DNA from: JARKQH01 sp964631605 | Lineage (GTDB): Bacteria; Verrucomicrobiota; Verrucomicrobiia; Limisphaerales; UBA8199 | NCBI GenBank assembly: GCA_964631605.1 | Contig: CAZVYG010000100.1 | Location: 1-17,142, forward strand | DNA: 17,142 nt | Direction: 5' to 3' | In this document: positions 1 through 7,163 of the stretch, in pieces | Layout: each line of letters starts with the position of its first letter | Numbering within the stretch: position 1 is the stretch's first letter | Notes under the pieces: generated by a model | Seen by the model: only the letters and a program-made list of their open reading frames with translations | Database searches by the model: none | Told to the model about the DNA's origin: nothing | Made by a program: the position numbers and the translations under genes

Positions 1-1
1 C

Positions 2-886
2 CTGCGGGTGATCTGCTGCGAGCTGGCCCGCATCTCCTCGCACCTTCTGGGCATGGGTTCGTATGCCATGGACGTGGGGGCGATGACGGTCTTTCTCCAC
101 ACCTATACCGAGCGGGAGAAGATTCACAATCTCTGCGAATCCCTCAGCGGCGCCCGCTTCACGACTTCCTACACCCGCATCGGCGGCCTGTCGCGGGACA
201 TGCCGCCCGGTTGGATGGACCAATGCCGCCAATTCTGCCGCGAGGTCGTCCGCAACTTCGACGAGACGGAAACGCTCCTCACCCGCAACCGGATTTTCAT
301 GGATCGCACCCAGGGCATCGGGGTCATCTCGCGCCAGGACGCCATTGATTACGGGCTGAGCGGCCCCAACCTGCGCGGCAGCGGCGTTGCGCATGACCTG
401 CGCAAGGCGCAGCCCTACCTGGTCTATGATCAACTGCAATTCGACGTGCCGGTCGGCTCGGTGGGCGACTGCTACGACCGCTACCTGGTCCGCATCGAAG
501 AAATGCGTCAGAGCGTGCGCATCATCGGCCAATGCCTGGACAAGATGCCCGGCGGCCCGGTCTCCATCCCGGACGGCAAAGTCTCGCTGCCGCCCAAGGA
601 ACGGGTGCTCACCCGCATGGAGGAACTGATCCACCATTTCATCAACGTGACGCAAGGGGTCAACGCGCCTCCCGGTGAAATCTATTTCGGCCACGAGAAT
701 CCCAAGGGCGAACTGGGCTTCTACATTTGCAGCAAGGGCGGCGGCACACCGCATCGGCTCAAAATCCGATCGCCCTCGTTTGTCAACCTCAGCATTTTGC
801 CAAAGCTGCTGCCCGGCCACATGGTGAGCGACGTCGTGGCCGTGCTTGGCTCGTTCGATTTTGTGATGGGGGAATGCGACCGATGA
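2..886 (+). CDS. nuoD: NADH-quinone oxidoreductase subunit D, 3' part (start outside window)
   Basis: This is the C-terminal ~294 residues of the 49-kDa-type complex I subunit. NuoD helps form the quinone-binding pocket at the junction of the hydrophilic and membrane arms. The reading frame is open from the first bases, so the GTG near position 8 is internal and the gene is cut by the window edge. Visible family signatures are the RISSHLLGMGSYAMDVGAMT stretch near the left edge, the TEREKIHNL and SGARFTTSYTRIGG motifs, and the terminal SFDFVMGECDR, which matches the usual NuoD ending. The quinone-site His and Tyr residues near the N-terminus of the family are outside the window. The stop overlaps the nuoE start as ATGA, which implies translational coupling. 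Identity is very secure. Confidence 0.97.
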   Translation: MRVICCELARISSHLLGMGSYAMDVGAMTVFLHTYTEREKIHNLCESLSGARFTTSYTRIGGLSRDMPPGWMDQCRQFCREVVRNFDETETLLTRNRIFMDRTQGIGVISRQDAIDYGLSGPNLRGSGVAHDLRKAQPYLVYDQLQFDVPVGSVGDCYDRYLVRIEEMRQSVRIIGQCLDKMPGGPVSIPDGKVSLPPKERVLTRMEELIHHFINVTQGVNAPPGEIYFGHENPKGELGFYICSKGGGTPHRLKIRSPSFVNLSILPKLLPGHMVSDVVAVLGSFDFVMGECDR

Positions 887-1416
887 ACGCCGCCAACCTT
901 CAACCCATTCCCAGTCCGCTGCAGGAACAGCCCGACTTTGCGGTGCCGCCGGCGCTGGAGGCGGAAATTGACGAGCTCATCACCCATTATCCCAAGGTGC
1001 GCAGCGCGTCGCTGATGCTCCTGCATGCCTTGCAGGAACACTTCGGTTTCATTTCGCGGCAGGCGGTCGAATGGGTGGCGGCCAAACTCCAGCTCCAGCC
1101 CATCAACATCTACGAGCTGGTGACTTTCTACCCGATGTTCCACCCGCAACGCGTTGGGAAATACCATTTCCGCATCTGCCGGACCCTGAGTTGCGCGCTG
1201 GGCGGCTCCTACAAGCTGCACGAGTATGTTTGCGGGAAACTGGGCCTGGACCCTCATCGCCACGGGCCGCAAACGACAAAGGACGGAAAGTTCACGGTCG
1301 AGTTTGTCGAGTGCCTGGCCAGTTGCGGCACCGCCCCCGTCATGATGTGCAACGACGCCTTTTATGAAGGGGTGTCGCCGCAAAAAGCCGAGGACATCCT
1401 CAGGGGGTGCCCATGA
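883..1416 (+). CDS. nuoE: NADH-quinone oxidoreductase subunit E (24 kDa type, [2Fe-2S])
   Basis: A 177-residue thioredoxin-like ferredoxin subunit of the NADH dehydrogenase module. It carries the N1a [2Fe-2S] cluster next to NuoF. The four ligands are visible as C99-x4-C104 and C144-x3-C148, the family spacing. An N-terminal helical part (about 25-75) and the NIYELVTFYPMF motif (75-86) are typical of NuoE. The frame stays open upstream to 727, but that part lies inside nuoD. The ATG at 883 overlaps the nuoD stop as ATGA and has GGGGGA about ten bases upstream, so it is the chosen start. The last ~12 codons also encode, on the other strand, the apparent terminator of the antisense tRNA-Gln gene. 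The stop is itself ATGA. Confidence 0.97.
   Translation: MNAANLQPIPSPLQEQPDFAVPPALEAEIDELITHYPKVRSASLMLLHALQEHFGFISRQAVEWVAAKLQLQPINIYELVTFYPMFHPQRVGKYHFRICRTLSCALGGSYKLHEYVCGKLGLDPHRHGPQTTKDGKFTVEFVECLASCGTAPVMMCNDAFYEGVSPQKAEDILRGCP
1382..1404 (-). terminator. Putative Rho-independent terminator of the antisense tRNA-Gln
   Basis: Read on the minus strand, GAGG-ATGT-CCTC forms a short stem-loop extended by an outer CC/GG pair across a bulged T. It is followed by GGCTTTTTG, a run of five T. It begins about 17 bases after the tRNA 3' end. The whole element lies inside the last codons of nuoE. The stem is short, so termination strength is an inference. Confidence 0.5.
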
Positions 1417-1421
1417 GAAGG

Positions 1422-1495
1422 TGGCTGCCCGACATGGATTTGAACCATGACAAACAGATCCAGAGTCTGCTGTGCTACCGTTACACCATCGGGCA
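1422..1495 (-). tRNA. tRNA-Gln (anticodon CUG), CCA encoded
   Basis: The minus strand folds as a complete 74-base tRNA. The acceptor stem TGCCCGA/TCGGGCA has seven perfect pairs. The D arm is GTGT/GCAC with AACGGTA in the loop. The anticodon stem is GCAGA/TCTGT with loop CTCTGGA, giving anticodon CTG, which reads CAG (Gln). The variable loop is TTGT, and the T arm is CATGG-TTCAAAT-CCATG. The discriminator is G and CCA is encoded. It sits antisense in the nuoE-nuoF gap, with its 3' end only five bases from the nuoE stop, and appears to be a self-contained transcription unit. nuo read-through must produce RNA complementary to the whole tRNA. Confidence 0.96.
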
Positions 1496-1508
1496 AATTG
1501 CCGCTTCT

Positions 1509-1536
1509 AGAGTAAGGCTTTGGCCCCGGGAGTCAA
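1509..1536 (-). promoter_or_regulatory. Sigma70-type promoter for tRNA-Gln
   Basis: Minus-strand -35 TTGACT (1531-1536, five of six matches) and -10 TACTCT (1509-1514, first, second and last bases match) are 16 bases apart. The predicted start is about 1502, giving a leader of about seven bases before the tRNA at 1495. The position fits a tRNA promoter. The -10 is only a partial match. The element occupies the space just upstream of nuoF. Confidence 0.6.
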
Positions 1537-1557
1537 GGCTTGCTTAACCCATAACCT

Positions 1558-2973
1558 ATGCCGCAGGAATACAGGCAAATTCTCAAATACGCGGATCAGC
1601 CCGGTTACACCCCGGACTTGGAATGCTATTTGCGCCACGGCGGCTACCAAACCCTGAAACAAGCCCTCGCCCTCAAACCCCGCACGCTCCCCGATGGCCG
1701 CACCCTGTCCGGACCCGAGCAGCTTCGCGAGGAAGTCCGCCTCTCGGGCCTGCGCGGCCGCGGCGGCGCCGGTTTCTCCTGCGGCCTGAAGTGGTCGTTC
1801 GTGGACCGAAAGAGCGGCAAGCCGATTTACCTGATTTGCAACGCCGACGAGTCCGAGCCGGGCACGTTCAAGGACCGCCAAATCATCCACAAAGACCCGC
1901 ACCAGATGCTCGAGGGCATGATCCTGGCCTGCTACGCCAATGACGTGCATCTGGCCTATATTTACATTCGCGGCGAATTCATGGAGGGCGCCCGCATCCT
2001 TAATCGGGCGCTCCGGGAAGCCCGGGACGCCCATTACCTGGGCCGGAATATCCTCGGCAGCGGGTATGACCTCGAGATTCATGTTCACCGCGGAGCGGGA
2101 GCGTACATCTGCGGCGAGGAAACGGGTTTGATCGAGTCGCTGGAGGGCAAGCGCGCCTATCCGCGGATCAAGCCGCCTTACTTCCCCGCCGTCCTGGGCC
2201 TCTACAACTGCCCCACGATCGTCAACAACGTGGAGACCCTCTGCGCCGTCAAGCACATCGTGGCCATGGGGGGGGCTGAATACGCCAGGATCGGCACGCC
2301 CAACAACACCGGCACCCGCATTGTCTGCATCAGCGGCACGGTCAAAAGACCCGGCTATTACGAAATCGAAACCGGCAAGGTGACGCTTGGGGAATTGATT
2401 CACGACCCGGCTTTCGGCGGGGGCCTGCGCGAGGGCCGCGCGCTGCAGGCGATCATTCCCGGCGGTTCCTCCGCCAAGGTCTTCAAAGCCGGCGAACGGT
2501 TCAAAATCAAGCGCAAGGGGCCGGATGGCAAGGAAACCGAGGAGGAGCTCGGGGTGCTGGATTTGCCTTACGATTTCGACACCATCATCGCCGCCGGCAG
2601 CATGTCCGGCTCCGGGGCGATCATTGTCCTGGACGACTCGGTGGATATCGTTGAGGCGCTGGCCAATATCGCCGAGTTTTACGCCCACGAAAGCTGTGGC
2701 CAATGCACCCCCTGCCGCGAAGGCTCGCTCTGGATGGCCAAGGCCCTCCACCGGCTGACCCATGGCGAGGGACGCAAAGCCGATGCCGATTACCTGGCCC
2801 GCATTGCCGACAACATTCCGGGCGGCCGGACCATTTGCGCCTTCGGCGAGGCCTGTTCCTGGCCCGTCCAAAGTTTCGTGGCCAAATTCAAGGATCAGTT
2901 TGTCGCTCGCGGCGCCGCCGACGAGGCCCGGCGGCCGGCGGACAGCCAAAGTGCGAACAGACAACCGCTATGA
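1558..2973 (+). CDS. nuoF: NADH-quinone oxidoreductase subunit F (51 kDa, FMN and NADH binding)
   Basis: This 471-residue subunit oxidises NADH: FMN takes the hydride and passes electrons to the N3 [4Fe-4S] cluster. The glycine-rich FMN/NADH site GLRGRGGAGF is at about 64-73, NADESEPGTFKDR at 95-107, and GAGAYICGEETGLIESLEGK at 180-199. N3 ligands are C380, C383, C386 (SCGQCTPCREG) and C427 (TICAFGEA). A charged segment at about 308-332 (KAGERFKIKRKGPDGKETEEE) looks like an insertion compared with E. coli NuoF. The ATG at 1558 has no strong Shine-Dalgarno sequence. The gap from nuoE is 141 bases, the largest in the operon, and it is filled by the antisense tRNA-Gln unit. The gene contains an eight-G run at 2268-2275, and its frame is intact there. 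Confidence 0.97.
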   Translation: MPQEYRQILKYADQPGYTPDLECYLRHGGYQTLKQALALKPRTLPDGRTLSGPEQLREEVRLSGLRGRGGAGFSCGLKWSFVDRKSGKPIYLICNADESEPGTFKDRQIIHKDPHQMLEGMILACYANDVHLAYIYIRGEFMEGARILNRALREARDAHYLGRNILGSGYDLEIHVHRGAGAYICGEETGLIESLEGKRAYPRIKPPYFPAVLGLYNCPTIVNNVETLCAVKHIVAMGGAEYARIGTPNNTGTRIVCISGTVKRPGYYEIETGKVTLGELIHDPAFGGGLREGRALQAIIPGGSSAKVFKAGERFKIKRKGPDGKETEEELGVLDLPYDFDTIIAAGSMSGSGAIIVLDDSVDIVEALANIAEFYAHESCGQCTPCREGSLWMAKALHRLTHGEGRKADADYLARIADNIPGGRTICAFGEACSWPVQSFVAKFKDQFVARGAADEARRPADSQSANRQPL

Positions 2974-2976
2974 CGA

Positions 2977-4662
2977 ATGCCTGACGCGCCCAACATCCAG
3001 CCCGCGGCGGCCCCTGTTGAAACCTTGAAGGTCAAGGTGGATGGGCGGGAGGTCGAGGCGCCGCGTTTCATGCCGGACCCGCTTTCGGGCAAGCCGGTGC
3101 CCACCACCATGATCCAGGCTTGCGAAATCGCCGGTGTCACGGTGCCGCATTATTGCTACCACCCCAAGCTGCCGGTCTCGGGCAATTGCCGCATGTGCCT
3201 GGTCGAGTTTGGCACGCCCGCCCTCGGGCCCGACCGCAAGCCCCTGCTCAATCCGGACGGGTCGGTCAAGATCGCCAGGTCTCCGCGTCCGGCCATCGCC
3301 TGCGCCACGCCCATCTCGCCGGGCATGGAAATCTACACCAACACCCCCGGCGTCAAACAGATGCGCGAGGGCGTGCTGGAGTTTCTCCTGATCAACCACC
3401 CCCTGGATTGCCCCATTTGCGACCAGGCGGGCGAGTGCAAGCTCCAGGAATATTCGGTGGATTACGGCCAGTCCGAAAGCCGGTTCGTCGAGCCCAAGGT
3501 CCACAAGCCCAAACGGGTGGATTTGGGCCCCCGCATCGTGCTCGACGACGAACGCTGCATTCTGTGCACTCGCTGCATTCGGTTCACCCGCGACATTGTG
3601 GGCGACGACGCCCTGGGCATTGTCAACCGCGGCGGCTACAACACCCTCACCGCCTATCCCGGCAAGCCGTTCGACAATAATTACACGCTTAACACCGTGG
3701 ACATCTGCCCCGTCGGGGCGCTCACGTCCAAGGATTTCCGTTTCCAGATGCGCGTCTGGTTCCTGAAGGAAACCAAGAGCCTCTGCACCAGTTGCGCCAC
3801 CGGCTGCAATATCCTCATCGGCTCGCGCGAGGAGAAGATTTACCGCTACGAGCCGCGCCAGAACGACGCCGTCAATTCCTGCTGGATGTGCGACGCCGGC
3901 CGACTGAATTACAAATGGATCGGCCGCGAGGACCGCCTGACCGAGGTGCGCGGCCCCCGACCCGAACTCCGGGGCTGGAGCGCCGTCCTGCGGGAGTTGG
4001 CGCGAGTCCTCGCCGCGGCAGCGCCGGCATCCGTCGCGATTGTCGCCTCCGCCCGGCAGACCAACGAGGAGCTTTATCTCCTGTCCAAGCTCGCCAGGAA
4101 GCTGGACGCGATTACGGACTCCGTCCCCCGTCTTGGGGAAGGGGACCGGCTGCTGGTCAACGCCGACCGCAACCCGAACAGCAACGGCGCCCGCCTGACC
4201 GGCATCGCCGCCGAGCCCCTGGGCGCGAACCTGCCCCGAATCGCCGGGGGCATCCGCGCCGGAAAAATCCGCAGCCTGATCGTCTTCGGCGAGGACGTGA
4301 CCCGGCACGGCATCGGAGCCGACCTGCTGGGCAGGCTCGAGACCCTGGTCGTGAGTGACATCCTCCCCAACGCCACGACCGCCCTGGCGCATTACCTCCT
4401 GCCCGGCTGCGCTCACGCTGAAAAACGGGGGACCTTCACCAACGCCAAAGGCCGGGTGCAGAAATTCATGAAAGCGGTCGAAGCGCGGGGCGACGCGCGG
4501 GCGGAATGGGATTTCCTGTTGGACCTGCTGAGCGGGTTGACCGGCGAGAAGCGTTGCGCGGGGATCGAAGCCTTGTTCAACCTCATGGCGGCGGAGGTGC
4601 CGGCCTTCCGCGGCCTGGAGTGGAAAGCGCTGGGCGACACCGGCGTCACCGTGCCTCTCTAA
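2977..4662 (+). CDS. nuoG: NADH-quinone oxidoreductase subunit G (Fe-S chain subunit), short form
   Basis: A 561-residue subunit that carries most of the Fe-S wire of complex I. In order: [2Fe-2S] N1b ligands C60, C71, C74, C109; N5 as H141-x3-C145-x2-C148-x5-C154; N4 as C194, C197, C200 and C244 (DICPVGAL); then the off-path N7 set C270-x2-C273-x3-C277 and C305. After about residue 320 comes a reduced molybdopterin-oxidoreductase-like domain with the NATTALAHYLLPG and KRGTFTNAKGRVQ motifs (about 465-500). At 561 residues it is well below E. coli NuoG (about 900), and the C-terminal domain is shortened. ATG 2977 follows the nuoF stop by three bases. The nuoF stop is again ATGA, opening a four-codon ORF that overlaps this start. 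Confidence 0.96.
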   Translation: MPDAPNIQPAAAPVETLKVKVDGREVEAPRFMPDPLSGKPVPTTMIQACEIAGVTVPHYCYHPKLPVSGNCRMCLVEFGTPALGPDRKPLLNPDGSVKIARSPRPAIACATPISPGMEIYTNTPGVKQMREGVLEFLLINHPLDCPICDQAGECKLQEYSVDYGQSESRFVEPKVHKPKRVDLGPRIVLDDERCILCTRCIRFTRDIVGDDALGIVNRGGYNTLTAYPGKPFDNNYTLNTVDICPVGALTSKDFRFQMRVWFLKETKSLCTSCATGCNILIGSREEKIYRYEPRQNDAVNSCWMCDAGRLNYKWIGREDRLTEVRGPRPELRGWSAVLRELARVLAAAAPASVAIVASARQTNEELYLLSKLARKLDAITDSVPRLGEGDRLLVNADRNPNSNGARLTGIAAEPLGANLPRIAGGIRAGKIRSLIVFGEDVTRHGIGADLLGRLETLVVSDILPNATTALAHYLLPGCAHAEKRGTFTNAKGRVQKFMKAVEARGDARAEWDFLLDLLSGLTGEKRCAGIEALFNLMAAEVPAFRGLEWKALGDTGVTVPL

Positions 4663-4668
4663 CCTGCC

Positions 4669-5718
4669 ATGGACTGGATCAACCAACTCTCGCCGCTCTG
4701 GCAGTTCACGCTGATCAGCTCCGTGAAGATCGTTTGTGTCTTCTCGGTGCTGATGTTCATCGTCGCCTACGCCGTCTGGGTCGAGCGCAAAGTGGCCGCC
4801 GCCGTCCAGGACCGCATCGGGCCGAATCGGGTTGGCATTTTCGGCCTGCTCCAGCCGCTGGCCGATGCGGGCAAGGCGTTCCTCAAAGAGGACTTCACGC
4901 CCGACCACGTGCGCAAGGCCTATTACTGGCTCGCCCCGGCCATTGTGATGACGCCCAGCCTGCTGACGGTCGCCATCATCCCCTTCGGGTCTTACCTGGG
5001 CGGGGAGAAGATGGTGATCGCCGACTTGAGCGTGGGCATTCTCTACACGTTCGGCATCGTGTCGTTGGGCGTTTACGGCATTGTGCTGGCCGGTTACGCC
5101 GCCAATTCCAAATACCCGTTCCTGGGCGGCATCCGCGCCAGTTCCCAAATGATTTCCTATGAAGTGGCCATGGGGCTGTCGGTGGTGCCGGTGTTTCTCA
5201 TGGTGGGCGATTTGAATCTCACGGCCGTGGTGCAATACCAGGCCGGCAGCTTTTTCGACTGGCTGATCTTCAAGCAGCCGCTCGCCTTCGCCATCTTCCT
5301 GGCGGCCATGTTCGCCGAAATGAACCGGCTGCCGTTCGACCTGCCGGAATCCGAGCAGGAACTGGCCGGGGGTTACAACGTCGAATACAGCTCCATCAAA
5401 TTCGCGCTCTTTTTCATGGGCGAATACGCCGCGATGACCGTGGGGTCGGCCCTGTTCGTCACGCTGTTCCTGGGCGGGTGGAGTCTGCCGTTCGCGGGCC
5501 TGGACCAGCCGGCCACCACGTGGCTGGGCGGCTTCCTTCACATTGGCATCTTCCTGGCCAAGATGCTGTTCGTCGAGTTCATGATCATCTGGGTGCGCTG
5601 GATGTGGCCGCGCTTCCGCTACGACCAGTTGATGAACCTCGGCTGGCGCCGGTTGGTGCCGCTGGGCCTGGCCAACATCATCGTCACGGCGGTGGTGCTG
5701 TGGGCATTGGCAAAATAG
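4669..5718 (+). CDS. nuoH: NADH-quinone oxidoreductase subunit H (ND1-like, membrane)
   Basis: A 349-residue multi-spanning membrane protein of the ND1 family. It forms the membrane side of the quinone chamber and the start of the acidic E-channel. Visible signatures: VERKVAAAVQDRIGPNRVG (about 38-56), LLQPLADAGKAFLKED (60-75), NSKYPFLGGIRASSQMISYE (146-165), and the acidic loop AEMNRLPFDLPESEQELAGG (216-235) followed by NVEY. These are the most conserved NuoH stretches. Length is close to the family norm (about 320-350). It begins six bases after the nuoG stop and ends with TAG, and the nuoI Shine-Dalgarno AGAAGG overlaps that stop. Confidence 0.97.
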   Translation: MDWINQLSPLWQFTLISSVKIVCVFSVLMFIVAYAVWVERKVAAAVQDRIGPNRVGIFGLLQPLADAGKAFLKEDFTPDHVRKAYYWLAPAIVMTPSLLTVAIIPFGSYLGGEKMVIADLSVGILYTFGIVSLGVYGIVLAGYAANSKYPFLGGIRASSQMISYEVAMGLSVVPVFLMVGDLNLTAVVQYQAGSFFDWLIFKQPLAFAIFLAAMFAEMNRLPFDLPESEQELAGGYNVEYSSIKFALFFMGEYAAMTVGSALFVTLFLGGWSLPFAGLDQPATTWLGGFLHIGIFLAKMLFVEFMIIWVRWMWPRFRYDQLMNLGWRRLVPLGLANIIVTAVVLWALAK

Positions 5719-5725
5719 AAGGCGC

Positions 5726-6259
5726 ATGATTGTTAAACGCAAAAAACTGAACCTCTGGGAACGGCTTTACCTGCCGGCGATCATCGGCGGGTTTTGGGTG
5801 ACCCTACGCCATTTCTTCCGCAAAAAGGTCACCATGCAGTACCCCGAGGAAAAATGGGTGGTCCCGCCCGGCTATCGGGGCGCGCCTTACCTGGTCAAGG
5901 ACCAGGCCGGCCGGACCAAATGCGTTTCGTGCCAGCTCTGCGAGTTTGTCTGCCCGCCCAAAGCCATCCGGATCATTCCGCCCGGACCCGACGGCGCCCC
6001 CGAGGCCGGCAATGTGGAAAAGGAGCCGCGCGAGTTCGAGATCAACATGCTCCGCTGCATCTTCTGCGGGTATTGCCAGGAAGTCTGCCCCGAGGAGGCC
6101 ATCTTTCTGATGCAGGATTACTCGCTCAACGGCTCGAGCCGCGAGGAGATGATTTACAACAAGGAAAAGCTGCTCGCCTTGGGCGGGGTCCACCAGGACC
6201 CGATTCGCAAATGGAAGCGCAAGGCGGATGAAGCCCAGGATCAGGGGGTGGCGCCATGA
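5726..6259 (+). CDS. nuoI: NADH-quinone oxidoreductase subunit I (8Fe-8S ferredoxin)
   Basis: A 177-residue subunit carrying the two [4Fe-4S] clusters N6a and N6b, which relay electrons towards N2 and quinone. The cysteine sets are C66-x2-C69-x2-C72-x3-C76 followed by P, and C111-x2-C114-x2-C117-x3-C121 followed by P. These are classic ferredoxin motifs in which the fourth cysteine of each set serves the other cluster. The N-terminal amphipathic part (about 10-35, FWVTLRHFF) fits membrane attachment, and MQYPEEKW-x-VPPGYRG (37-52) is typical of NuoI. ATG 5726 has AGAAGG seven bases before it. The stop is ATGA, which starts a 28-codon ORF that leads exactly to nuoJ. Confidence 0.97.
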   Translation: MIVKRKKLNLWERLYLPAIIGGFWVTLRHFFRKKVTMQYPEEKWVVPPGYRGAPYLVKDQAGRTKCVSCQLCEFVCPPKAIRIIPPGPDGAPEAGNVEKEPREFEINMLRCIFCGYCQEVCPEEAIFLMQDYSLNGSSREEMIYNKEKLLALGGVHQDPIRKWKRKADEAQDQGVAP

Positions 6260-6342
6260 ACCCGCCCCCAATTAAGGCGTTACAACCGACCGCCGGGCTG
6301 TTATTCCTCTGGCGGGACCTTGAGCCTGACGGCAAATCATGA
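6256..6342 (+). CDS. Candidate 28-residue micro-ORF linking nuoI and nuoJ
   Basis: A small ORF whose ATG overlaps the nuoI stop (ATGA at 6256-6259) and whose TGA overlaps the nuoJ start (ATGA at 6339-6342). It begins MNPPPIKALQ and ends WRDLEPDGKS, with a short hydrophobic LLFLW core. A G-rich Shine-Dalgarno-like GGGGGTGG (6244-6251) lies just upstream of its ATG. I recognise no family. It fills what would otherwise be the second-largest gap inside the operon (79 bases). It may be a real peptide, or only a bridge that brings ribosomes from nuoI to nuoJ, whose own ATG has no clear Shine-Dalgarno. Coincidence is possible. The call rests only on geometry. Confidence 0.35.
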   Translation: MNPPPIKALQPTAGLLFLWRDLEPDGKS

Positions 6343-6842
6343 CGGCTGACCTGTTCTTTTATTTGTTCGCGGCCTGCACCCTGGTGTGCGGGTTCCTGGT
6401 CATTGCCAATCCCTTCAGCCTCAACCCGGTCACCAGCGCCATGTTCCTGGTGCTCACCATGGTCTTTCTGGCCGGCCTGTTCGTGCTGCTGCACGCTTTT
6501 TTCCTCGCCGCGATTCAGGTGCTCGTGTACGCCGGCGCGGTCATGGTCTTGTTCCTCTTTGTGATCATGCTCCTGGATCTCAAGACCGAGGAGCGCCGCC
6601 GCCTCAAGGTCTTTGGTATCGCCACGGGCCTGATCGCCGTGGGCGCCATCCTGTCCATCTTCTTCCGCACCCTGGCCCGCGCCCCGCTGGGCGCCAGTCC
6701 GGCCCCCGAGTTGGAAGGCAGCACGATGGCCCTGGGCAAGCTGCTTTTCACCCGCTACCTGCTGCCGTTTGAAGTCGTGTCGGTCCTGCTGTTGGTGGCC
6801 ATGATTGGCGCCATCTTTCTGAGCAAAAAGGAGCTGAAATGA
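6339..6842 (+). CDS. nuoJ: NADH-quinone oxidoreductase subunit J (ND6-like, membrane)
   Basis: A 167-residue membrane protein with about five transmembrane segments. It corresponds to ND6, whose TM3 contains the pi-bulge that changes conformation during coupling. The diagnostic motif VYAGAVMVLFLFVIMLLDL is at 63-81. The N-terminal NPFSLNPVTSAMFLVLTM is also typical. ATG 6339 is the only plausible start: the frame has a stop at 6321-6323, and the ATG overlaps the stop of the preceding micro-ORF. No strong Shine-Dalgarno precedes it, so translation may depend on coupling. Its own stop overlaps nuoK as ATGA. Confidence 0.96.
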   Translation: MTADLFFYLFAACTLVCGFLVIANPFSLNPVTSAMFLVLTMVFLAGLFVLLHAFFLAAIQVLVYAGAVMVLFLFVIMLLDLKTEERRRLKVFGIATGLIAVGAILSIFFRTLARAPLGASPAPELEGSTMALGKLLFTRYLLPFEVVSVLLLVAMIGAIFLSKKELK

Positions 6843-7144
6843 GCGTGGGCCTTGCACATTACCTGGTGGTCAGCGGCATCCTGTTCAGCCTCGGGCTGCT
6901 GGGGGTGATCCTGCGGCGCAACCTGCTGGTCATCTACATGGGCCTGGAGATGATGCTCAACGCCGCCAACCTCGCCCTGGTGGCCTTCTCCCGGTTTACC
7001 AACAATCTCGACGGACAGGTGTTCGTCTTTTTCATCATTACGGTTGCGGCCGCCGAGGTCGCGGTGGGCCTGGCGCTGATTGTGGCGCTGTATCGCCGGC
7101 GCCAAAGCGCCCACGTCGAAGACCTGACTTTCATGAAACTCTAG
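6839..7144 (+). CDS. nuoK: NADH-quinone oxidoreductase subunit K (ND4L-like, membrane)
   Basis: A 101-residue, three-helix membrane protein of the ND4L family, exactly the usual length. It contributes two membrane-embedded glutamates to the proton pathway between NuoH and NuoN. Both are visible: E37 in IYMGLEMMLNAANL and E73 in ITVAAAEVAVGLAL. The start overlaps the nuoJ stop as ATGA, with the AGGAG-like GGAGC in the last nuoJ codons acting as Shine-Dalgarno. The stop is TAG, 19 bases before nuoL. Confidence 0.97.
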   Translation: MSVGLAHYLVVSGILFSLGLLGVILRRNLLVIYMGLEMMLNAANLALVAFSRFTNNLDGQVFVFFIITVAAAEVAVGLALIVALYRRRQSAHVEDLTFMKL

Positions 7145-7163
7145 CCGTCCCAACGCGCACCCG

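Noticed and set aside
727..882. Upstream extension of the nuoE frame into nuoD
   Set aside because: It overlaps the conserved NuoD C-terminus. The ATGA overlap with a ribosome site gives a normal NuoE length.
1413..1547. A 44-codon ORF starting on the nuoE stop (ATGA)
   Set aside because: It runs through the antisense of the tRNA-Gln gene, whose structure fully explains the sequence. Any translation would be incidental, although its ATGA is counted in the stop-start observation.
2968..5742. A 924-codon minus-strand ORF opposite nuoG and nuoH
   Set aside because: Antisense shadow of high-GC coding sequence with His/Gln/Arg-rich composition and no recognisable motif. It crosses gene boundaries.
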